Shown in pieces: positions 32,189-40,855 of a stretch of DNA of 64,000 nt. Position 1 is the stretch's first letter; every line of letters begins with the position of its first letter. This stretch comes from Thermopolyspora sp040678635 (GTDB taxonomy: Bacteria > Actinomycetota > Actinomycetes > Streptosporangiales > Streptosporangiaceae): contig NZ_JBFATZ010000012.1 in assembly GCF_040678635.1 (NCBI RefSeq), positions 124,001 through 188,000 on the forward strand. Direction: 5' to 3'. A model generated the notes under the pieces. It was not told the DNA's origin. It did no database searches and worked only from the letters and a program-made list of their open reading frames with translations. The translations under genes were made by a program, and so were the position numbers.

Positions 32189-33007
32189 GTGACCTCAGCG
32201 CAGCTCTACCAGCGCACGATCGGCGACCTGCTCAGGCAGTGGCGGGAGCGCCGCCGGATGAGCCAGCTCGACCTGGCCATCCAGGCCGAGGTCTCCACGC
32301 GGCACCTGAGCTTCGTGGAGACCGGCCGGGCCAAGCCGAGCCGGGAGATGATCCTGCATCTCGCCGACGAGCTGGAGGTGCCCTTGCGGGAACGCAACCA
32401 CCTGCTGCTCGCCGCCGGGTACGCGCCCGTCTACACCGAGATGTCGCTGGACGCTCCGGAGATGGGCCCGGTCCGCAAGGCCGTCGCCCAGTTGCTCAAG
32501 GCGCACGAGCCGTACCCGGCCGCGGTGATCGATCGCCGGTGGAACCTCGTGGACGCCAACGCCAGCACCGCCCTGTTCACGGTCCTGGCCGCGCCCGAAC
32601 TGCTTGAACCGCCGATCAACGTGCTGCGGCTCAGCCTGCACCCGGACGGCATGGCCCCACACGTGGCCAACCTCGGCGAGTGGCGGGCCCACCTGCTCTC
32701 CCGGCTCCGCCGCCAGATCAACCTCACCGCCGACGCCGACCTCGTCGCCCTCCACGACGAGCTGCGCGGCTACCCGTGCGACCAGCCCGAGCCGGAGGTC
32801 GAGCTGCCGGGCCCCGGCGACATCGCCGTGCCGCTGCGCGTCCGCGCCGACGGGCACTCCGGCGGCCACGAGCTGACCTTTCTCAGCACGGTGTCCACCT
32901 TCGGCACCCCGCTCGACATCACCGTCGCCGAGCTGAGCATCGAATCCTTCTTCCCCGCGGACGACGCCACCGCCGAATATTTGACCGATCGTTCTCGTAA
33001 GTTCTAG
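32189..33007 (+). CDS. XRE-family regulator with MmyB-like ligand domain
   Basis: This 272-residue regulator has an N-terminal HTH_3 domain (residues 8-65: IGDLLRQWRERRRMSQLDLAIQAEVSTRHLSFVETGRAKPS). A C-terminal PAS-like MmyB domain follows (residues 100-265: YPAAVIDRRWNLVDANASTALF, then LSTVSTFGTPLDITVAELSIESFFP), which in relatives binds fatty acids. The start is GTG 32189, leaderless. It converges on dnaB, with 24 bp between stops. Targets are unknown; the adjacent ABC exporter or unlinked redox genes are possible. Confidence 0.9.
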   Translation: MTSAQLYQRTIGDLLRQWRERRRMSQLDLAIQAEVSTRHLSFVETGRAKPSREMILHLADELEVPLRERNHLLLAAGYAPVYTEMSLDAPEMGPVRKAVAQLLKAHEPYPAAVIDRRWNLVDANASTALFTVLAAPELLEPPINVLRLSLHPDGMAPHVANLGEWRAHLLSRLRRQINLTADADLVALHDELRGYPCDQPEPEVELPGPGDIAVPLRVRADGHSGGHELTFLSTVSTFGTPLDITVAELSIESFFPADDATAEYLTDRSRKF

Positions 33008-33031
33008 CCACGCCGCATGGCCACAAGAACC

Positions 33032-35515
33032 TCAGTGGGGGGCCATGTCGACGAAACGGCTGTAGTGCCCCTGGAAGGCGACCGTCACGGTCGCGGTCGG
33101 CCCGTTGCGGTGCTTGGCCACGATCAGGTCGGCCTCGCCCGCCCGGGGCGACTCCCGCTCGTACGCGTCCTCCCGGTGCAGCAGGATGACCACGTCCGCA
33201 TCTTGTTCGATAGATCCGGATTCGCGTAGATCGCTGACTTGGGGGCGTTTGTCCGTTCGCTGCTCGGGACCTCGGTTGAGCTGGGAGATGGCGATCACGG
33301 GCACCTCCAGCTCCTTGGCGAGGAGCTTGAGGGCCCGGGAGATCTCCGAGACCTCCTGCTGGCGGCTCTCGGTCTTCTTCGGCGAGCTCATCAGTTGCAG
33401 GTAATCGACGATGACGAAGCGCAGGTCGTGACGCTGCTTGAGCCGCCGACACTTGGCCCGGATCTCCATCATCGACATGTTCGGCGAGTCGTCGATGAAC
33501 AGCGGCGCCTCGGCGACCTCGCTCATCCGCCGCGCCAGCCGCGTCCAGTCCTCGTCGTTCATCATCCCCGACCGCATGGTGTGCAACGCCACCCGCGCCT
33601 CGGCCGACAGCAGTCGCATCGTGATCTCGTTCCGGGACATCTCCAGCGAGAACACCACGGTCGTCATGCCGTGCTTGATGGCCGCGGAGCGGGCGAAGTC
33701 CAGGCCGAGGGTGGAGTTGTGCGTGGGGATCCACGTCCGACCGGCGAGATACAGATGGTCGGCGTTGTCGACCTGAACACAGCGGACGGGAACGCTGGGA
33801 ACCTCGCGGACATCCGTGATGTAGCGCAACCGCGTCGTCGGATGTTCACGAGTGCTCTGCCGGGCGAGCTTCTCGGACAGCCGGAAGACCTTGTCGGCAG
33901 GAGTGAAGGTGATGACGTGCCTGACGGAGCCGTCGGCCGACCGGACCTTGACCTGTTCGGTGGTCATGGTCGCCTGGTAGCCCAGGCTGAGGATCAGTTC
34001 CCGGGCGTCCTCGGCGAGCCGCTTGCCGGTCAGGGCGAGTCGGACCGTCCCGGAGTCGTTCACGTGGCCGTCCGCGTCCAGCAGCCCGGCCAGGAGCGCT
34101 CGACGCTGCGACTCGGAGGCGCGCAGGTACGCGAGCGGAATGTGCTTGTTGCCCAGTACGCCCATGCTCCGCAGGACTGCCTGGACCGTGCCGTGATGGT
34201 AGCGGCACTCCTGGCCCGGACGCGGCCCTGTGGACGACCGGCCGCAGTCGGGACAGGCCGGGACCGGCGCCGAGGCCGACGGGAAGGGCAAGCGGATCCC
34301 GTAGAGCAGGTCTCCCGGCAGCTTGGTTACATGCAAGCCCTCCGCCTCGATGTTGGAGACGATCTCCGGGTCGGCGGTGGTGAACCGAGCCTCGCCGGGG
34401 TGGCCGTTGGCAAGCCAGACTCCGAAGGCGTACGGCGGAAGCGGCAGCTCGCGATCGGGAAGATCGATCGGCTCGGCGACGGGCACCGCGTGGGTGAGGC
34501 ACCCCCCAGCGGCGTCGCGGCGCACCGACTCCGCGATCTCCTTGGTGGTCTTCACCGACCCGAAGCTCCGCCTGCCGCGCTGCGGGTCATGGCCGGTGGC
34601 GGCCTGCCGGGCGGACCCGCGCGAGGCCCGGGTCTCGGTGAACCACTGGTGCTCGGCGTCCGCGACGATCACCGTGCCGTCGTTGAACTCGACCGCATAG
34701 CAGGGACGGCCGTGCATCACCTCCGTCGCGGCGACGACCCTGGTGGGTTTGCCGTCCGCGCCGATCAGGTGATCGCCGACGGCGACCTCGCCCATCGTCG
34801 TCCACCCGGTGGGCGTCGGGAGCGGGGTGTCGAGCGCGAGCGCCTTGCCGATGGCCGGACGCGCCGCGACGACGATCATCTGGCCGGGGTGGAGGCCGTT
34901 GGTGAGGGCGTCGAGGTCCTGGAAGCCGGTGGGAACGCCGACCATCTGGCCGGCGCGGCTGCCGATGGCCTCGATCTCGTCGAGCGCACCGGGCATGATC
35001 TCGGCGAGCGGAAGGTAGTCCTCCGAGGTGCGCCGCTCGGTGACCTTGTAGATCTCGGCCTGGGCGCGGTCGACGAGGTCGTCGACCTCCTCGCCGTTGC
35101 CGCCGTAGCCGTAGGAGACGATGCGCGTGCCGGCCTCGATGAGGCGGCGCAGGATCGCCTGTTCGCGCACGATCTTGGCGTAGTAGCCGGCGTTCGCTGC
35201 CGTCGGCACCACCGCGGTGAGGGTGTGCAGGTACGGCGCGCCGCCGATGCGGCCCACCTCGCCCCGGTTGGACAGCTCGTCGAACACGGTGACGATGTCC
35301 GCCGGCTCGCCTCGGCCGTACAGATCGAGAATGACGTCGTAGATGATCTGATGGGCCGGGCGGTAGAAGTCGTCGGCGCGAAGCACCTCGATCACATCGG
35401 CGATGGCGTCCTTGGACAGGAGCATGCCGCCGAGCACCGACTGTTCCGCCTCGATGTTGTTGGGTGGCGTGCGCTCGAACGATGCGTCGTAGATCGGAGG
35501 CTCCGCAATGCTCAC
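33032..35515 (-). CDS. dnaB: Replicative DNA helicase DnaB, interrupted by an intein
   Basis: DnaB is the hexameric 5'-3' helicase of the replisome. The precursor is 827 residues. The N-terminal primase-binding domain begins with TPPNNIEAEQSVLGGMLL (residues 16-33). The RecA-like ATPase has its P-loop RPAIGK|S split by a 376-residue intein (residues 225-600). After the intein come Walker B (FVIVDYLQLM, 700-709), ISQLNRGPEQR and the KHRNGPTATV finger. Excised exteins give about 451 residues, the usual length. The start is GTG 35515 (VSIAEPPIYD), with GGGAGGGGG nine bases upstream; a 90-codon upstream extension is rejected. It lies on the minus strand downstream of rpsF-ssb-rpsR-rplI, as in other actinobacteria. 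Confidence 0.97.
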   Translation of the reverse strand: MSIAEPPIYDASFERTPPNNIEAEQSVLGGMLLSKDAIADVIEVLRADDFYRPAHQIIYDVILDLYGRGEPADIVTVFDELSNRGEVGRIGGAPYLHTLTAVVPTAANAGYYAKIVREQAILRRLIEAGTRIVSYGYGGNGEEVDDLVDRAQAEIYKVTERRTSEDYLPLAEIMPGALDEIEAIGSRAGQMVGVPTGFQDLDALTNGLHPGQMIVVAARPAIGKALALDTPLPTPTGWTTMGEVAVGDHLIGADGKPTRVVAATEVMHGRPCYAVEFNDGTVIVADAEHQWFTETRASRGSARQAATGHDPQRGRRSFGSVKTTKEIAESVRRDAAGGCLTHAVPVAEPIDLPDRELPLPPYAFGVWLANGHPGEARFTTADPEIVSNIEAEGLHVTKLPGDLLYGIRLPFPSASAPVPACPDCGRSSTGPRPGQECRYHHGTVQAVLRSMGVLGNKHIPLAYLRASESQRRALLAGLLDADGHVNDSGTVRLALTGKRLAEDARELILSLGYQATMTTEQVKVRSADGSVRHVITFTPADKVFRLSEKLARQSTREHPTTRLRYITDVREVPSVPVRCVQVDNADHLYLAGRTWIPTHNSTLGLDFARSAAIKHGMTTVVFSLEMSRNEITMRLLSAEARVALHTMRSGMMNDEDWTRLARRMSEVAEAPLFIDDSPNMSMMEIRAKCRRLKQRHDLRFVIVDYLQLMSSPKKTESRQQEVSEISRALKLLAKELEVPVIAISQLNRGPEQRTDKRPQVSDLRESGSIEQDADVVILLHREDAYERESPRAGEADLIVAKHRNGPTATVTVAFQGHYSRFVDMAPH
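33716..34843 (-). other. DnaB intein (class 3-like, with degenerate LAGLIDADG endonuclease)
   Basis: This 376-residue intein is inserted between Lys and Ser of the Walker A loop (the DnaB-b site). Its first residue is Ala, not Cys or Ser. The block B motif is ADAEHQWFTET (W291 of the precursor), block F starts VRCVQVDNADHLYL (C579) and block G ends WIPTHN|S (T598, N600, next residue Ser601). This Trp/Cys/Thr set is the class 3 signature. A DOD endonuclease lies inside: motif 1 VWLANGH (usual catalytic Asp is Asn370), motif 2 LLAGLLDADGH (479-484 region). Between them sits a CPDC...ECRYHH zinc-binding-like segment (421-441). Confidence 0.9.
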
Positions 35516-35859
35516 CTCGACACCCCCTCCCCGAACCAGCCGCGCCCCCACATTTAGCGGACGGGTCTGACAGTTTCCCGAACCCTCCGGCCGACCGGCA
35601 ACGCGGCCTGGGGACGACGCTGTGGATAACCTGTGCGCACCTGCCCCCAAGGTGTGGGCAGCCTGGGGATAAGCCTGTGGATAACAAGAAATCTTCATCC
35701 ACAGAACCCGTCTGACCAGGGGAAACATAATCCACCGCCTGTGGAGGAAAGAAAGTTGGGCAACACGCCGACGTGACCCGCGCACGGGTCGCCCACGGGT
35801 CGCCGCGGAAGCGGGAGGCCACGTGGGAGCGCGGATTTCGTAACAGGCACAATGGCTCG
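35516..35859. other. dnaB/MATE intergenic region with DnaA-box-like cluster
   Basis: Between dnaB and the MATE gene, four DnaA-box-like sites lie within 83 bp: TGTGGATAA (35621), TGGGGATAA (35664), TGTGGATAA (35676) and reverse TCATCCACA (35695). The promoter of dnaB is expected here but no hexamers were convincing. Confidence 0.6.
35848..35853 (+). promoter_or_regulatory. -10 hexamer of the leaderless MATE gene
   Basis: CACAAT lies six bases before GTG 35860; no ribosome-binding site is present. It is weaker than the other examples (C at position 1). Confidence 0.35.
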
Positions 35860-37215
35860 GTGCCCATTACCCCCGGCGTGCCCGTCACCCCCGGCGGGGA
35901 CCCCACGCCCGCAGGCGGACGCGCGTACGACCGCGAGATCCTGCGGCTCGCCGTGCCCGCCTTCGGCGCGCTCGTCGCCGAGCCGCTGTTCCTGCTCGCC
36001 GACTACGCGATCGTGGGCAGGCTCGGCACGGCCGCGCTCGGCGCGCTCGGGGTCGCTGGCACCGTGCTGACGACGCTGATCAACCTGTGCGTGTTCCTCG
36101 CCTACGCCACCACCGCTCAGGTGGCCCGCAGGATCGGCGCCGGAGACCTGCGGCAGGCGCTGCGGTGGGGCGTCGACGGGCTGTGGCTGGCGGCGGGCAT
36201 CGGCGTCGCGCTCGGCGTCGTCGGCTGGCCGGCCGCCCCGTGGCTGGTGGAGCTGTTCGGCGCCTCTGCGGAGCTCGCCGGTCAGGCCGTGACCTACCTC
36301 AGGATCGGCCTGCTCGGCACGCCCGCGATGCTGCTCGTGCTCGCGGGCACCGGCGTGCTGCGCGGCCTGCAGGACACCCTCACCCCGCTGGTGGTGTCCG
36401 TGACCGGGTTCGGGCTGAACGCGGCGCTGAACGCCTGGTTCGTGCTTCGGCTGCGCTGGGGCATCGCCGGGTCGGCGTGGGGCACCGTGCTGGCGCAGGT
36501 GCTGTCGGCCGCCGCGTACCTGGCCGTCGTGCTCCGCGGCGCCCGTCGGCACGGCGTGACGCTGCGGCCGAGGCTCGCCGGGGTCAGGACGTCGGGGGCG
36601 GCCGGGTTCGCGTTGCTGATCCGCACGGTCGGGCTGCGCGTGGTGCTGGTGCTCGCGGCGGCGGTGGCGACCCGGATGGGCGACGCCCAGATCGCCGCGC
36701 ACGGCATCGCCTTCCAGGTGTGGACGCTGCTGGCGTACGCGCTCGACGCGATCGCGATCGCCGGGCAGGCGATCACCGGGCGCACGCTCGGCGCGGGCGA
36801 CGTGGCGGCGACGCGGGCCGCCACCGCCCGCATGGTCGGCTGGGGCGTCGGCTCGGGGATCGTGCTCGCCCTCGCGGTGATCGCGGCGCGGCCGTGGATC
36901 CCGGGGATCTTCGACGCCGACGCCGCGGTCGCCGCCGAGCTGCTGGCGGTGCTGTGGCTCGTCGCCCTCCACCAACCGGTCGCGGGCGTGGTCTTCGTGC
37001 TCGACGGCGTGCTCATCGGGGCGGGCGACCAGCGGTATCTGGCGTGGGCGGGGGTGCTCTCGACGCTCGCCTTCCTGCCCGCCGCGTTCGCCGTGGTGGT
37101 GACGGACGGCGGGCTGATCGCTCTCTGGCTCGCGTTGGGCGTGTGGATGATCGCCCGGTTATTCACTCTCGCTGTAAGAATCCGCAGTACGTCCTGGCTG
37201 GTCACCGGCGTGTGA
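35860..37215 (+). CDS. MATE family efflux transporter (DinF-like)
   Basis: This 451-residue polytopic membrane protein has about 12 helices in two related halves. The first half opens with EILRLAVPAFGALVAEPLFLLADYAIVGRLG, and the second half contains AAVATRMGDAQIAAHGIAFQVW. MATE proteins export drugs or metabolites with Na+ or H+. The start is GTG 35860 (VPITPGVPVTPG), which opens a Pro/Gly/Thr-rich tail of about 20 residues. It is next to dnaB, the same order as in Streptomyces. No regulator sits beside it. Confidence 0.95.
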   Translation: MPITPGVPVTPGGDPTPAGGRAYDREILRLAVPAFGALVAEPLFLLADYAIVGRLGTAALGALGVAGTVLTTLINLCVFLAYATTAQVARRIGAGDLRQALRWGVDGLWLAAGIGVALGVVGWPAAPWLVELFGASAELAGQAVTYLRIGLLGTPAMLLVLAGTGVLRGLQDTLTPLVVSVTGFGLNAALNAWFVLRLRWGIAGSAWGTVLAQVLSAAAYLAVVLRGARRHGVTLRPRLAGVRTSGAAGFALLIRTVGLRVVLVLAAAVATRMGDAQIAAHGIAFQVWTLLAYALDAIAIAGQAITGRTLGAGDVAATRAATARMVGWGVGSGIVLALAVIAARPWIPGIFDADAAVAAELLAVLWLVALHQPVAGVVFVLDGVLIGAGDQRYLAWAGVLSTLAFLPAAFAVVVTDGGLIALWLALGVWMIARLFTLAVRIRSTSWLVTGV

Positions 37216-37323
37216 CATGGGGGTGCCCGTGCCTTAACGCGCACGTGACATGAACCCTCTTGTCAGAAACGTCCCTTTCAGGCAGGGTAAGCCGAACCGT
37301 TATTGCTGCGATTGGTATGCCCG

Positions 37324-39030
37324 TTGCGCCACGACCCGTACGCACGATCCACCTCGCTGCTGCGCCGACTCCCGCCGAGCGAGGCCACCGGGATGCGGAC
37401 CGGTTCCCGCCACCGGCTCATCGCGGTCTACCAACGCCGCGACCTGGTCGTGCTCGGCCTCGGCGTCATGATCGGCGCGGGCATCTTCACCATCGCCGGA
37501 CGGCAGGCGGCCTCCGTGGCGGGGCCGGGCGTGATCCTCTCCTTCATGATCGCGGGCATCTGCAGCCTGCTCGCCGCGTTCTGCTACGCCGAGCTGACCT
37601 CGACGATGCCGGCCTCCGGCAGCGCGTACACCTTCACCTACGTGATCTTCGGTGAGCTGTGGGCGTGGGTGATCGGATGGGCGCTCATCCTGGAGATGGT
37701 GCTCGCCGCGGCGGTGGTGTCGCGGGCCTGGTCGTTGATCACGGCCCAGATGCTGGGCGATCTCAACGTGCGCGTGCCCGAGCCGATCGCCGGGATGATC
37801 GGGCAGCTTGAGGGGTTCGACCTGCTCACCCTGGTCATCCTGGTGCTGCTGATCGGCATCGTCGCGCTCGGCGCCCGGTTCGGGCTGCGCACCCTGTGGG
37901 TCATCGTGATCGCGAAGCTGATCGCGATCGGCGGGGTCATCGTCGTCGGCGCCCTGCACTTCGACGCCGCCAACCTGGCCGCGATCCCCGCGCCGGCGAC
38001 CACCGCGTCCGAAGGTGCGCGGGACACGCTGAGCACCACGATCCTGGGCCTGATCGTGGGCGACACGACCAACTTCGGCTGGTACGGCATCTTCGCCGCC
38101 ACGCCGGCCATCGCCTTCGCGTACATCGGGTGGGACATCGTCGCCACGGCCGCGGAGGAGACCAAGGAACCGCGCCGCAACGTGCCACAGGGCATGATCC
38201 GCAGCCTCATGCTCACCACCGTGATCTACATCGCGGTGGCCCTGGTCATGGTCGGCATGGTGGACTATCGGAGGATCGACCCCGACGCGCCGCTCGCCAC
38301 CGCCTTCCGGACGGTGGGCGAGGACTTCATGGTCCATGTGATCAACATCGGCGGCGTGCTCGGGCTGACCACGGTGATCCTGGTGGTGCTGGTCGGGCAG
38401 ACCCGCATCGTGTTCTCGATGGCCCGCGACGGGTTGCTGCCGCGCGGCCTGAGCAAACTCAGCCGCTGGCGCGCCCCCTCCAGGGCGACGCTCGTGCTCG
38501 GCGGGTTCGCGTTGGTGCTCGCCGAGACCGTGCCGGTGCTCGCGCTGGAGCAACTCGTGGTCATCGGGACGATGTTCGCGTTCCTGTTCGTCTCGGCCGG
38601 CGTCATCGCCATGGGGCAGACCATGCCCGACCTGCCCCGCAGCTTCCGCGCCCCGCTCTACCCGGTCGTGCCCGCCCTGTCGGTCGCCGCGACGTTGTGG
38701 CTCATGCTCAACCTCCAGGTGCTCACCTGGCTCGCGTTCGCCGCGTGGATGGCCGTCGGCCTGCTCGTCTACGTCGTGTACGGCAGGCGGCACAGCATGC
38801 TCGCTCCCGGCGCCTACGAGCGTCGCCCGCGGCCTGACGACGGCCATCCCCCGGACACCCACCTCGGCGGCCCGCGCCCGAGCGGCCCCGTGGGCGGCCC
38901 CACCGGGCCCCAGCCGCGCCCCCACTCCGGCGGCCTTCCCCCCGGCGCCTACCCGCCGCCGCGTCCCACCGGCCACCCGCCGGACCGCCCTTCCGGCCGT
39001 TCCGGCGGCCGTGGCCGCCACCGCCGCTGA
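37324..39030 (+). CDS. APC family amino acid permease
   Basis: This polytopic transporter of about 568 residues belongs to the amino acid-polyamine-organocation family. Helix 1 contains GLGVMIGAGIFTIAG, the substrate-binding unwound motif. About 12 helices follow (e.g. AIAFAYIGWDIVATAAEET, VFSMARDGLLPRG). The last 75 residues form a Pro/Gly/Arg/His-rich cytoplasmic tail (PPRPTGHPPDRPSGRSG...) of no known role. The start is uncertain: TTG 37324 has no visible ribosome-binding site but high coding bias follows it, while ATG 37393 has GAGG eight bases upstream and would remove 23 residues. Confidence 0.93.
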   Translation: MRHDPYARSTSLLRRLPPSEATGMRTGSRHRLIAVYQRRDLVVLGLGVMIGAGIFTIAGRQAASVAGPGVILSFMIAGICSLLAAFCYAELTSTMPASGSAYTFTYVIFGELWAWVIGWALILEMVLAAAVVSRAWSLITAQMLGDLNVRVPEPIAGMIGQLEGFDLLTLVILVLLIGIVALGARFGLRTLWVIVIAKLIAIGGVIVVGALHFDAANLAAIPAPATTASEGARDTLSTTILGLIVGDTTNFGWYGIFAATPAIAFAYIGWDIVATAAEETKEPRRNVPQGMIRSLMLTTVIYIAVALVMVGMVDYRRIDPDAPLATAFRTVGEDFMVHVINIGGVLGLTTVILVVLVGQTRIVFSMARDGLLPRGLSKLSRWRAPSRATLVLGGFALVLAETVPVLALEQLVVIGTMFAFLFVSAGVIAMGQTMPDLPRSFRAPLYPVVPALSVAATLWLMLNLQVLTWLAFAAWMAVGLLVYVVYGRRHSMLAPGAYERRPRPDDGHPPDTHLGGPRPSGPVGGPTGPQPRPHSGGLPPGAYPPPRPTGHPPDRPSGRSGGRGRHRR

Positions 39031-39337
39031 GACCTGGAACGCGCCTCCGGACGCTCCGGCGGGCAAACGGCTCTCGCGAGAACGCGAGTGCCCCTTCCCC
39101 ACGTGACGTGGGGAAGGGGCACTCGAAACCGCTGATCCGGGCTCACCCACGGCTCATCCGGAGCATCGCGGCACACGCGGCCACACGGAGCCTCCAAGGC
39201 CGTCCCTGAGCCTCCAGGGCTTTCTAGGGCCGTACAGGGCGGTCAAGAGCCGCCCAGGGCCACCTGGGGGTCTGGAGCTCGGCCACGGCACGGCCTCAAG
39301 GCCGGAAGCCGGGTGGGCGGCGGGCCGGATGCCGGCG
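39031..39337. other. Gap between APC permease and rplI
   Basis: This 307-bp convergent gap holds the 19-bp terminator and, after it (39185-39260), a degenerate GCCTCCAAGG/GAGCCTCCAGG repeat tract. There is no supportable gene. Confidence 0.5.
39085..39125. terminator. Strong bidirectional terminator
   Basis: A perfect 19-bp stem (CGAGTGCCCCTTCCCCACG and its complement) has a 3-nt loop. It lies between the convergent APC permease gene and rplI. Confidence 0.8.
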
Positions 39338-39784
39338 TCAGGAGCCGACGACCTCGACCTCGACGTTCACGGAGACCTCGGGGTGCAGGCGGACCGACAC
39401 CGTGTGGCGGCCGACGCTCTTGATCGGGTTGCCGATCTCGATGCGGCGGCGGTCGAGCTCGGGGCCGCCCGCGTTCTTGACGGCGGCGGCGATGTCGTTG
39501 CTGGTCACCGAGCCGAACAGGCGGCCGGCCTCGCCAGCGCGGGTGGTGAGCCGCACCTTCAGCGCGCCCAGCTGCTGGGCGACCTCCTGGGCGGTGCCGA
39601 GGTCGCGGATCGCCCGCGCGTCACGCGCCTTGCGGATGGAGGCGATCTGCGACTCCGCGCCGCGGGTCCACCGGATCGCGTAGCCGCGCGGCAGCAGGTA
39701 GTTGCGGCCGTAGCCGTCCTTGACCTCGACGACGTCGCCGGGAGCGCCGAGGCCGGAGACCTCGTTGGTGAGAATGAGCTTCAT
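39338..39784 (-). CDS. rplI: 50S ribosomal protein L9
   Basis: This 148-residue protein binds 23S rRNA. The N-terminal domain is MKLILTNEVSGLGAPGDVVEVKDGYGRNYLLP; a long connecting helix (SQIASIRKARDARAIRDL) leads to the C-terminal domain (VGRHTVSVRLHPEVSVNVEVEV). Length is normal. AGGAGG lies ten bases upstream of ATG 39784. It is the last gene of rpsF-ssb-rpsR-rplI. Confidence 0.98.
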   Translation of the reverse strand: MKLILTNEVSGLGAPGDVVEVKDGYGRNYLLPRGYAIRWTRGAESQIASIRKARDARAIRDLGTAQEVAQQLGALKVRLTTRAGEAGRLFGSVTSNDIAAAVKNAGGPELDRRRIEIGNPIKSVGRHTVSVRLHPEVSVNVEVEVVGS

Positions 39785-39801
39785 GTCCCAGAGACCTCCT
39801 G

Positions 39802-40038
39802 TCAGCGAGCCGTGCTGGTGTAGGGCAGCAGGGCCATCTCGCGAGCGTTCTTGATCGCGGTCGCCACGTCGCGCTGGTGCTGGGTGCAGTTACCCGTCAC
39901 CCGGCGGGCACGGATCTTGCCGCGGTCGGAGATGAACTTCCGCAGCAGCGTCGTGTCCTTGTAGTCGACGTAGGAGATCTTGTCGTGGCAGAACAGGCAA
40001 ACCTTCTTCTTCGGCTTGCGCAGTGCCGGCTTGGCCAT
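39802..40038 (-). CDS. rpsR: 30S ribosomal protein S18
   Basis: This 78-residue protein binds S6 and 16S rRNA. Sequence KVCLFCHDKISYVDYKD gives a CxxC pair, with NCTQHQRDVATAIKNARE further on. These residues could hold zinc (C+ form). I choose ATG 40038 (AAGGAG seven bases upstream); an adjacent in-frame ATG at 40041 is also possible and would add one Met. It is 17 bp upstream of rplI. Confidence 0.97.
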   Translation of the reverse strand: MAKPALRKPKKKVCLFCHDKISYVDYKDTTLLRKFISDRGKIRARRVTGNCTQHQRDVATAIKNAREMALLPYTSTAR

Positions 40039-40156
40039 CATGGTGCTCCTTCGTGAGAGCCCCGCCCACGGCGGGAATGGTCGCTCGGATACTGGTCGGA
40101 TGGATATCGGTCGGTTATACGCCCCGGCGGGGGCGCGTTCACTGGAAGGAGGGCGC

Positions 40157-40666
40157 TTAGAAGGGGGGCTCGTCGCTCAGGTCGCCGCCGCCGAAGCCGC
40201 CGCCACCCTGCTGGCCGCCGCCGAAGCCGCCTCCGGGCGGGGCCGGGGTCGCGGTGGCCCACGGGTCGTCGGCCGGGGCTCCGCCGAAGCCGCCGCCCTG
40301 CCGCGAGGTCCTGTTCACCTTCGCGGTCGCGTTGCGCAGCGAAGGGCCGACCTCGTCGACCTCGACCTCGTAGACCGTGCGGCGCTCGCCCTCCTTGGTC
40401 TCGTACGAACGCTGCTTGAGCCGGCCCTGGACGATCACCCGCATGCCGCGCGTCAGGCTCTCGGCGCAGTTCTCCGCCGCCTGGCGCCAGACGTTGCAGG
40501 TGAGGAACAGGGCCTCACCGTCCTTCCACTCGTTGGTCTGGCGGTCCAGATACCGCGGAGTGGACGCGATGCGGAACCGTGCCACCGCCTGACCCGTGGG
40601 GGTGAAGCGCAGCTCGGGGTCGTCGACCAGGTTGCCGACGATGGTGATCGTGGTGTCGCCTGCCAT
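40157..40666 (-). CDS. ssb: Single-stranded DNA-binding protein
   Basis: Ssb coats single-stranded DNA during replication and repair. It has 169 residues. The OB fold occupies residues 3-108 (TTITIVGNLVDDPELRFTPTGQAVARFRIAS, VTCNVWRQAAE-like stretch LTCNVWRQAAENCAESLTRGMRVIVQGRL). A Gly-rich linker follows, ending in the acidic tip DLSDEPPF that binds partner proteins. The start is ATG 40666 with GGAAGG nine bases upstream; an upstream extension of 48 codons is not conserved. It lies between rpsF and rpsR. Confidence 0.97.
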   Translation of the reverse strand: MAGDTTITIVGNLVDDPELRFTPTGQAVARFRIASTPRYLDRQTNEWKDGEALFLTCNVWRQAAENCAESLTRGMRVIVQGRLKQRSYETKEGERRTVYEVEVDEVGPSLRNATAKVNRTSRQGGGFGGAPADDPWATATPAPPGGGFGGGQQGGGGFGGGDLSDEPPF

Positions 40667-40855
40667 GGGTGGCGCCTTCCTGCACTGCCGTTCACTGGGA
40701 TAGGGCTCAGAGTACGGGTCCGGTCCGACAAAAGTCGGGTGCTTGCCCGCCCTTGTGGCCCCGATGTTCCACGGCCGTCGGGAGCGCCGCGCGCCCCGTG
40801 ACGGGCCCATCGCCGCGACGCCGCCGTCGGGCGGCGCCGCGCCTGTGGTGAAGGC

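Noticed and set aside
35621..35703. DnaA-box cluster considered as oriC
   Set aside because: Only four sites and no dnaA-dnaN-recF-gyrB genes adjoin; the window is near but not at the origin.
35516..35785. 90-codon N-terminal extension of dnaB
   Set aside because: The extension is not conserved and runs through the DnaA-box region. GTG 35515 has a good ribosome-binding site and begins the conserved N-terminus.
37303..37392. Leaderless start of the APC permease from a TATTGC-type -10
   Set aside because: No convincing TANNNT hexamer at the right distance; the start remains open between TTG 37324 and ATG 37393.
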